This document shows positions 59,223 to 64,000 of a stretch of 64,000 nt of DNA, in pieces (the first letter of the stretch is position 1; the number at the start of each line of letters is the position of its first letter). This DNA is from Paludibacteraceae bacterium (lineage in GTDB: Bacteria; Bacteroidota; Bacteroidia; Bacteroidales; Paludibacteraceae), in NCBI GenBank assembly GCA_017962085.1, contig JAGCWA010000013.1:1-64000 (forward strand), read 5' to 3'. The translations under genes and the position numbers were made by a program. The notes under the pieces are model-generated. The model was given only the letters and a program-made list of their open reading frames with translations, ran no database searches and had not been told where the DNA came from.

Positions 59223-59513
59223 TCATAAAAAAACTATATCATCGATCACTGATGTCCCCACCTTCCCGTTCAGGCGTTCCACCAAGGTGCTTCGGCTCAT
59301 CATCAGGTCGTTTTTCAGCAATGGGGAGGTGAGCTTCACGAAGAGCTTGCGTCCGCTCAGATAGACGTTGTTGGTATACCGCCCGATGTTGCCGCCACCC
59401 AACTTGCGCCACTCTTCCAGCACCTGCTGTTCGGCGATGCGCTTGCCCAGTTCCCCCTGATGGAGGAAGTCCTCTATGTAGCCGCCCAACAATTCAGGAT
59501 CCTTCGCCTTCAT
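59223..59513 (-). CDS. DUF721/DciA-like protein
   Basis: A 96-residue protein of the DUF721 family. Its body has Gln-Gln-Val-Leu-Glu-Glu-Trp-Arg-Lys-Leu-Gly-Gly, and a central Leu-Phe-Val-Lys-Leu-Thr-Ser-Pro-Leu-Leu-Lys-Asn, the KH-like core. DciA loads the replicative helicase in bacteria lacking DnaC; adjacency to recF fits a replication role. The start at 59513 overlaps the recF stop by 4 bases. Confidence 0.85.
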   Translation of the reverse strand: MKAKDPELLGGYIEDFLHQGELGKRIAEQQVLEEWRKLGGGNIGRYTNNVYLSGRKLFVKLTSPLLKNDLMMSRSTLVERLNGKVGTSVIDDIVFL

Positions 59514-60619
59514 CGCTTCACCTCCATGAGTTGTTCCACCACACCATCCTCCACCTTGAAGAGGAGGTAGTCGCACCCCGAATGTTCCAGGATCGAGGAG
59601 AGGTGCTCCCGGTCGGTGTCGGAGATGAAGACCTGCCCGAAACGGTCGTCCCGCAACAATTGCAGGATGCGGCTCACACGCTGGGCGTCAAGCTTGTCGA
59701 ATATATCGTCCAAAAGCAATATAGGGCGCACCCCACTCTGCTCCTTCAGGAAGTTGAACTGCGCCAGTTTCAGGGCGATCAGGTATGTCTTGTTCTGTCC
59801 CTGCGAGCCGATGCGTTTGATGGGAAGTCCGCCCATCTCCATGTCGAGGTCGTCCTTATGGATGCCCTTCGTGGAGTAGCCGATGACGAAGTCGCGGTCG
59901 CGGGTCATCCGCAGCTGTTCCTCGAACGGAAGGGAATCCTGCAAGTGTGAGCGATACGTGAGCCCCACCTGCTCCTTCCCGTCGGAGACGATTTGGTGGA
60001 ATTCTGAGAAATGGGGCAAGAAATGTTCGATGAAATCGCTCCTTTTCGCGAAGATATAGGATCCATACTCCACCATCTGCGCCTCCAGCACATCGAGCAA
60101 CAGGTCTTCCCTATTCTCCGCCTTGATCATCGCGTTACGTTGCGACAAGGCATTGTTGTAGGCCAAAAGGCAGGAGAGGTATTTCTTGTCATACTGCGAG
60201 ATGAAGCCGTCCATGAACTTGCGGCGCTCGTCGCTTCCCTCCTGAATCAGGACACCGTCCGCAGGCGAGATGAGCACCAGCGGCAAGAGACCGATATGGT
60301 CGGAGAGCTTCTCGTACTCCTTCTTGTCGCACTTGAAATGCTTCTTCTGGCGGCGCTTCAGGTCGCAATGGATATCCACGTTCCGATCGCCCCGCTCATA
60401 CTTGCCCTCCAGCATCATGAACTCCTCGTCGTGCGTGACGTTCTGGCTGTCGATCGCATTGCAGTGACTCTTGCAGAAAGAGAGGTAGTAGACCGCATCC
60501 AACAGGTTCGTTTTGCCCATGCCGTTATTGCCCACGAAGCAGTTGATCTTAGGGGAAAACATAAGATCCGCTTCCCGGATATTCTTGTAATTCAATATGC
60601 GAAGGCGGGACAAAAACAT
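59510..60619 (-). CDS. recF: DNA replication and repair protein RecF
   Basis: A 369-residue SMC-like ATPase of gap repair. Walker A Gly-Asn-Asn-Gly-Met-Gly-Lys-Thr-Asn is near residue 31, the signature Gly-Ser-Gln-Gly-Gln-Asn-Lys near 277 and Walker B Leu-Leu-Leu-Asp-Asp-Ile-Phe-Asp near 305. It binds DNA and with RecO/RecR loads RecA. Confidence 0.95.
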   Translation of the reverse strand: MFLSRLRILNYKNIREADLMFSPKINCFVGNNGMGKTNLLDAVYYLSFCKSHCNAIDSQNVTHDEEFMMLEGKYERGDRNVDIHCDLKRRQKKHFKCDKKEYEKLSDHIGLLPLVLISPADGVLIQEGSDERRKFMDGFISQYDKKYLSCLLAYNNALSQRNAMIKAENREDLLLDVLEAQMVEYGSYIFAKRSDFIEHFLPHFSEFHQIVSDGKEQVGLTYRSHLQDSLPFEEQLRMTRDRDFVIGYSTKGIHKDDLDMEMGGLPIKRIGSQGQNKTYLIALKLAQFNFLKEQSGVRPILLLDDIFDKLDAQRVSRILQLLRDDRFGQVFISDTDREHLSSILEHSGCDYLLFKVEDGVVEQLMEVKR

Positions 60620-60684
60620 AGCGTATCACAAAGCAACAGGTCTCCGCCGACGGTTCGAAAACCCCTGCGGAGACCTGTTCGTTC

Positions 60685-61635
60685 TTACTTATTCAGATAA
60701 GCCAGCACATTCTTCTCGATGCGGTTCCCGAGAGCGGACATGTCCGTCTCCTTCTGGAACTTCTCGCCGACGATGTTCTCGTACAACTCGATGTAACGCT
60801 CCGAGATGGACTTCACGATGGCGCTGGTCATCTCAGGCACCTTCTGACCGGCCTTTCCCTGGAATCCGTTGTCCATCAGCCACTCGCGGACGAACTCCTT
60901 GGAGAGTTGCTTCTGAGGCTCACCCTTAGCGAAACGCTCTTGATAGCCATCGGCGTAGAAGTAGCGGGAAGAGTCTGGCGTGTGGATCTCATCCATCAAG
61001 TAGATGGTTCCGTTGGCCTTACCGAACTCATATTTCGTGTCCACGAGGATTAAACCTCGCTTAGCGGCGATCTCGGTGCCACGTTGGAAGAGAGCCAAGG
61101 TATACTTCTCCAGCACCTCGTAGTCCTCCTTAGAGACCAAACCTCTCGCCAAGATCTCCTCCTTGGAGATATCCTCGTCGTGCTGACCGATCTCAGCCTT
61201 CGTGGTAGGGGTGATGATCGGGGTTGGGAACTTCTGGTTCTCCTTCATGCCCTCAGGGATCTTCACGCCGCAGATCTCACGCACACCGCTCTTGTAGGCG
61301 CGCCATGCGCTACCGCAGAGGTAACCGCGGACGATCATCTCGACTGGATAACCCTCGCAACGGATGCCGACCGTCACCATAGGGTCCGGAGTCGCCAATT
61401 TCCAGTTAGGGCAAATATCCTTGGTGTCGTCCAAGAACTTAGCGGCGATTTGGTTCAGCACCTGTCCCTTGAAAGGAATACCCTTAGGGAGGATGACGTC
61501 GAAGGCGGATATCCTATCCGTAGCCACCATCACCAACTTATCGTCACCGATACTATACACATCTCTGACCTTCCCGTTGTAGACAGACTTCTGTCCAGGG
61601 AATTCAAAACTCGTTTTTACCAATGCGCTTTCCAT
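60685..61635 (-). CDS. purC: SAICAR synthase (phosphoribosylaminoimidazole-succinocarboxamide synthase)
   Basis: A 316-residue PurC of purine synthesis, of the longer ADE1-like kind. Motifs: Gly-Lys-Val-Arg-Asp-Val-Tyr near residue 21, Thr-Asp-Arg-Ile-Ser-Ala-Phe-Asp near 39, Gly-Ser-Ala-Trp near 108 and Leu-Val-Asp-Thr-Lys-Tyr-Glu-Phe-Gly near 205. The start at 61635 lies 32 bases inside the end of phoH, so translation is probably coupled; the frame upstream is phoH sequence out of frame. Confidence 0.95.
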   Translation of the reverse strand: MESALVKTSFEFPGQKSVYNGKVRDVYSIGDDKLVMVATDRISAFDVILPKGIPFKGQVLNQIAAKFLDDTKDICPNWKLATPDPMVTVGIRCEGYPVEMIVRGYLCGSAWRAYKSGVREICGVKIPEGMKENQKFPTPIITPTTKAEIGQHDEDISKEEILARGLVSKEDYEVLEKYTLALFQRGTEIAAKRGLILVDTKYEFGKANGTIYLMDEIHTPDSSRYFYADGYQERFAKGEPQKQLSKEFVREWLMDNGFQGKAGQKVPEMTSAIVKSISERYIELYENIVGEKFQKETDMSALGNRIEKNVLAYLNK

Positions 61636-62653
61636 ATCCAATATTTTTGTTTGATTGTTTCTGTTCCGAATCGGCCGCCTCAGCGTTCCGCAGCTCCTCC
61701 TGCCTCTTCTTACGTTCCTCCGTGGCCTTGTCGTAGGCCTCCACGATGCGTTGCACCAGCGGGTGGCGGACGATATCCTTGACGTCGAACTGCACCTTCG
61801 CCACACCGTCCACATCCTGGAGGGTCTGGAGGGCGTCGATCAAGCCCGACTTCTGGTTAGGCGGCAGGTCGATCTGGGAGATGTCGCCGGTGACCACGAT
61901 CTTACTGTTCACACCCATACGGGTGAGCAGCATCTTGATCTGCTGGGTGGTCGTGTTCTGGGCCTCATCCAGGATGATGAAAGAGTCGCCAAGCGTACGT
62001 CCACGCATGAAGGCGAGCGGAGCGATCTGTATGGTGCCGTTCTCCATGAACTCGCGGAGCTTCGTGCCCGGCACCATGTCCTGCAAAGCGTCATAGAGCG
62101 GTTGCAGATAAGGGTCGATCTTCTCCTTCATATCGCCCGGCAGGAATCCCAGCTTCTCGCCAGCCTCAACAGCGGGACGGCTCAGGACGATGCGGCGCAC
62201 CTCCTTGTTCTTCAAGGCGCGCACGGCCAAGGCGATCGCCGTGTAGGTCTTACCGGAACCCGCCGGACCCGTAGCGAAGAGGAGGTCGTTCTTCTCATAT
62301 TCCGCCACGAGGCGTTTCTGGTTCGGTGTGCGGGCCACGATCGGTTTCCCGCTCACGCCGTAGATGATCAGGTTCTTATCCGCCACGTTCTCAGGCTGTG
62401 TTTTTCCTTTGATGAGGTCGATCACCACCTCCTCCGACAGGGCATTGTATCGGGCGCAATACTGCTCCATGAGGGCGAAAGCCTCCTCGAAGCGGGCAAT
62501 CTCCTCCTCGTCGCCGATGCACTTCACAGCGTTTCCGCGCGCCACAATTTTCAGCTTGGGCAACAAGTTCTTGATCGCATGGATATTGCAATTGTTCACG
62601 CCGTAGAAGATTACGGGATCAGCATTCTCTATAAGGAAAATCTTCTCTATCAT
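61604..62653 (-). CDS. phoH: PhoH-family ATPase
   Basis: A 349-residue PhoH-like protein. Walker A Gly-Pro-Ala-Gly-Ser-Gly-Lys-Thr is near residue 131, Walker B Ile-Ile-Leu-Asp-Glu-Ala-Gln near 235, and a KH-like start (Asn-Ala-Val-Lys-Cys-Ile-Gly-Asp) near 43. It is likely an RNA-associated ATPase or helicase with unclear role; phosphate control is historical. An adjacent upstream ATG at 62656 is equally possible. It overlaps purC. Confidence 0.9.
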   Translation of the reverse strand: MIEKIFLIENADPVIFYGVNNCNIHAIKNLLPKLKIVARGNAVKCIGDEEEIARFEEAFALMEQYCARYNALSEEVVIDLIKGKTQPENVADKNLIIYGVSGKPIVARTPNQKRLVAEYEKNDLLFATGPAGSGKTYTAIALAVRALKNKEVRRIVLSRPAVEAGEKLGFLPGDMKEKIDPYLQPLYDALQDMVPGTKLREFMENGTIQIAPLAFMRGRTLGDSFIILDEAQNTTTQQIKMLLTRMGVNSKIVVTGDISQIDLPPNQKSGLIDALQTLQDVDGVAKVQFDVKDIVRHPLVQRIVEAYDKATEERKKRQEELRNAEAADSEQKQSNKNIGYGKRIGKNEF

Positions 62654-62685
62654 CAACCCAAAAAAGTCTTTTCGATTTTATGGTG

Positions 62686-62693
62686 CAAAGATA
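62686..62693 (-). promoter_or_regulatory. -7 box of the phoH-purC pair
   Basis: On the minus strand TATCTTTG, about 30 bases before the phoH start. Confidence 0.5.
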
Positions 62694-62794
62694 ATTAAAA
62701 ATTAGGAGTTGAGAGTTATGAATAAAGAATTATGGGGACGAGGTATTATATTATTATAAAATATTAATATACAATATGTTATATTACATCAAAA

Positions 62795-62829
62795 CAACAA
62801 AACGGTGGAAGGCATGCACCCTCCACCGT
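62795..62829 (-). terminator. Terminator of the 62852-63550 lipoprotein gene
   Basis: ACGGTGGA (62802-62809) pairs with TCCACCGT (62822-62829), followed on the minus strand by TTTTGTTGTTTT. Confidence 0.75.
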
Positions 62830-62851
62830 AGATTTCACAAGACGATATTTC

Positions 62852-63550
62852 TCACAACTCCACATGCACCGTCGACGACACCGACTTCCATCCATCGAAG
62901 GAGAAAGTGACGGTGAAGTTATGTATGCGGGAGAGGGTGGGAAGAGGAAGATAGATGCCAACTGGGCCTTCATCCCAAAGAGATTTCTCCTGCTGTTCAT
63001 ACTCGCTAAAAGGTTTTAAAACTTCGCAAAAAGGTTTTAAAATATGCTCTTGGGAATATATACCATTGTATCCATTCTGAATAAACAATGCGTACGATTC
63101 AGAATAGATCTTCGCAACGTCAATCAGTTCACTACCGGCAAGATGTGTATCATCGAAATCAGCGTCCGAAACGACAGAAATAGCACTGACAGGGTATGCG
63201 ATAGCAGGATACATATAGTTGGTTTTCCCATACCATGCCGTGTCATGATACATCCTGACAAGGGAATCGTACAACGGATGGGGAGTTTGAGGATGGGTAG
63301 GACATTCTCCCGAATATACATATTCGCCCTTGAAGCAAAAGCCCATCACAATAGAATCCCCTTTCTTAGCAACTATATTCCAGGACAGATTCTCCATAGA
63401 ATCCGGCAAAATATAACTTTGAAGATAATGCTTCGAAGGCCAAGTATATTCCGGGGTCTTTTTCCCTTCATCCTCTTCCTGACATGAAGCAAAGGCAATG
63501 ACGGTTACCGTCGTCAACGCACCAACAATGATTTGAAAAAATTTATTCAT
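62852..63550 (-). CDS. Lipoprotein of unknown function, paralogue of the right-edge gene
   Basis: A 232-residue lipoprotein (Phe-Ala-Ser-Cys, Cys about 23). It has a central Ala-Ile-Ser-Val-Val-Ser-Asp-Ala-Asp-Phe-Asp-Asp and a beta-rich C-terminus ending Val-His-Val-Glu-Leu. It may belong to the uncharacterised DUF5034 group of Bacteroides lipoproteins, but I am not certain. The last about 35 codons are nearly identical, even at the DNA level, to those of the next gene, while the middle is quite different. Confidence 0.7.
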   Translation of the reverse strand: MNKFFQIIVGALTTVTVIAFASCQEEDEGKKTPEYTWPSKHYLQSYILPDSMENLSWNIVAKKGDSIVMGFCFKGEYVYSGECPTHPQTPHPLYDSLVRMYHDTAWYGKTNYMYPAIAYPVSAISVVSDADFDDTHLAGSELIDVAKIYSESYALFIQNGYNGIYSQEHILKPFCEVLKPFSEYEQQEKSLWDEGPVGIYLPLPTLSRIHNFTVTFSFDGWKSVSSTVHVEL

Positions 63551-63591
63551 AATTCATATCTTTCGTCAGCCAAACTACACGAATCTTTGCG

Positions 63592-63696
63592 TCATGTTGC
63601 ATACTCCACGTCTGTCGCATAGCATCGCAACAGATCCTTCAGCCAATCCGCGACATTAGACAGCCGCCCCTTGCCATAGAAAATCTCCAAACAATC
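63592..63696 (-). other. Open in-frame tail after the stop of the right-edge gene
   Basis: After the TAG at 63699-63697 the same frame stays open for 34 codons to TGA at 63594-63592 and reads plausibly (Val-Ala-Asp-Trp-Leu-Lys-Asp-Leu-Leu-Arg-Cys-Tyr). There is no start codon of its own in good context. It could be a remnant of a longer or other gene, or chance. Confidence 0.25.
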
Positions 63697-64000
63697 CTAC
63701 AGTTCCACATGCACCGTCGACGACACCGACTTCCACCCCTCGAAGGAGAAGGTGACGGTGAGGTTGTGTGTGCGGGAGAGGGTGGGAAGAGGAAGGTAGA
63801 TGCCAATACCACCACACCAAAGATAACGTTCATAATCAGAAAATAAAGAGAAAGGCTTCAACAACAGATCTTCTACATTCTCTCCTCGATAGCCAGACAA
63901 CACGAAATTCCCCATCGAACAAACGCGAATATCCGCCAAATCGCAAAGTTCAGCTCCCGCAGGATGTTGCTCATCAAAATCAGCATCCGAGACCACTGAC
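63697..64000 (-). CDS. Lipoprotein paralogue, N-terminus beyond the window
   Basis: The last about 100 codons of a gene homologous to 62852-63550; the 5' part is outside the window. The shared parts are Val-Val-Ser-Asp-Ala-Asp-Phe-Asp near the edge and the C-terminal Gly-Ile-Tyr-Leu-Pro-Leu-Pro-Thr-Leu-Ser-Arg to Val-His-Val-Glu-Leu. A tandem duplication is the simple explanation. Confidence 0.72.
   Translation of the reverse strand, partial: SVVSDADFDEQHPAGAELCDLADIRVCSMGNFVLSGYRGENVEDLLLKPFSLFSDYERYLWCGGIGIYLPLPTLSRTHNLTVTFSFEGWKSVSSTVHVEL

Noticed and set aside
1-64000. tRNA, rRNA and known riboswitches
   Set aside because: I read the intergenic gaps on both strands and saw no cloverleaf, rRNA core sequence or recognisable riboswitch; a covariance-model scan would be needed to exclude small RNAs.

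Overview
The window is a 64 kb piece of chromosome from a Bacteroidota bacterium, most likely order Bacteroidales. The evidence is the mix of lineage-typical genes (HU/SPOR hybrid protein, DUF2023 beside flavodoxin, DUF4837, DUF4294, PorP/SprF with a type IX secretion type-B sorting domain, hybrid two-component sensor with AraC output), lipoboxes of the Bacteroides type, and promoters of the TTTG-N19/20-TAnnTTTG form used by this phylum's main sigma factor. Genus cannot be fixed from the sequence. No rRNA, tRNA, CRISPR array, plasmid or phage module is visible; most of it is ordinary core genome with two repeat-rich accessory islands.

Layout. 1-2.6 kb: the start of a streptopain-type (C10) protease and two paralogous outer-membrane barrels. 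2.8-6.3 kb: a Dna2-like nuclease-helicase. 6.4-7.7 kb: a 151-residue IS200-type HUH transposase lying inside a dense cluster of REP-like hairpins (family A). 7.8-13.4 kb: a CapA-like protein, then a large secreted adhesin with about 36 copies of a 15-residue Pro/Thr/Asp repeat and a type IX sorting domain, followed by its PorP/SprF partner. 13.4-22.9 kb (minus): an envelope/cofactor run, coaX, outer-membrane barrel, TPR protein, lptC, ppiD-like chaperone, rlmN, DUF4837 lipoprotein, pdxA. 23-27 kb: hybrid sensor kinase. 27.2-30.6 kb: flavodoxin, DUF2023 and a malic enzyme. 30.9-39.1 kb (plus): porin, imelysin, di-heme oxidoreductase, second porin, c-type heme lipoprotein and a ResB-CcsA cytochrome c maturation fusion, which together look like a heme/iron-linked envelope module. 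39.3-45.8 kb: Rid-family protein, small HExxH membrane protein, DUF4294, a barrel and a helix-hairpin-helix barrel protein, DMP19-like protein and an HU-TM-SPOR protein. 46-53 kb: coiled-coil lipoprotein, rsmI, perM/prmC/recX/CPBP protease run, folE, SPOR protein. 53.1-54.6 kb: the second island, an HUH (RAYT-like) enzyme fused to a Rossmann-like C-terminal domain, surrounded by a different hairpin repeat (family B) in a strongly polypyrimidine tract. 54.6-64 kb (minus): menE-like ligase, gapA, two tiny lipoproteins, Lnb/DUF4105 protein, a minimal type IX sorting-domain protein, thioesterase, DciA, recF, purC, phoH and two paralogous lipoproteins, the second running off the right edge.

The most interesting signals are the two separate transposase/REP systems, especially the family-B enzyme, which carries an extra non-nuclease domain and has one of its own hairpins between its promoter box and its start codon. 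Next come the repeat adhesin with its SprF partner, the cytochrome/imelysin module, a cluster of DnaA-box-like 11-bp tandem repeats at about 45.85 kb, and two overlapping lipoprotein genes whose mature peptides are only 9 and 23 residues.
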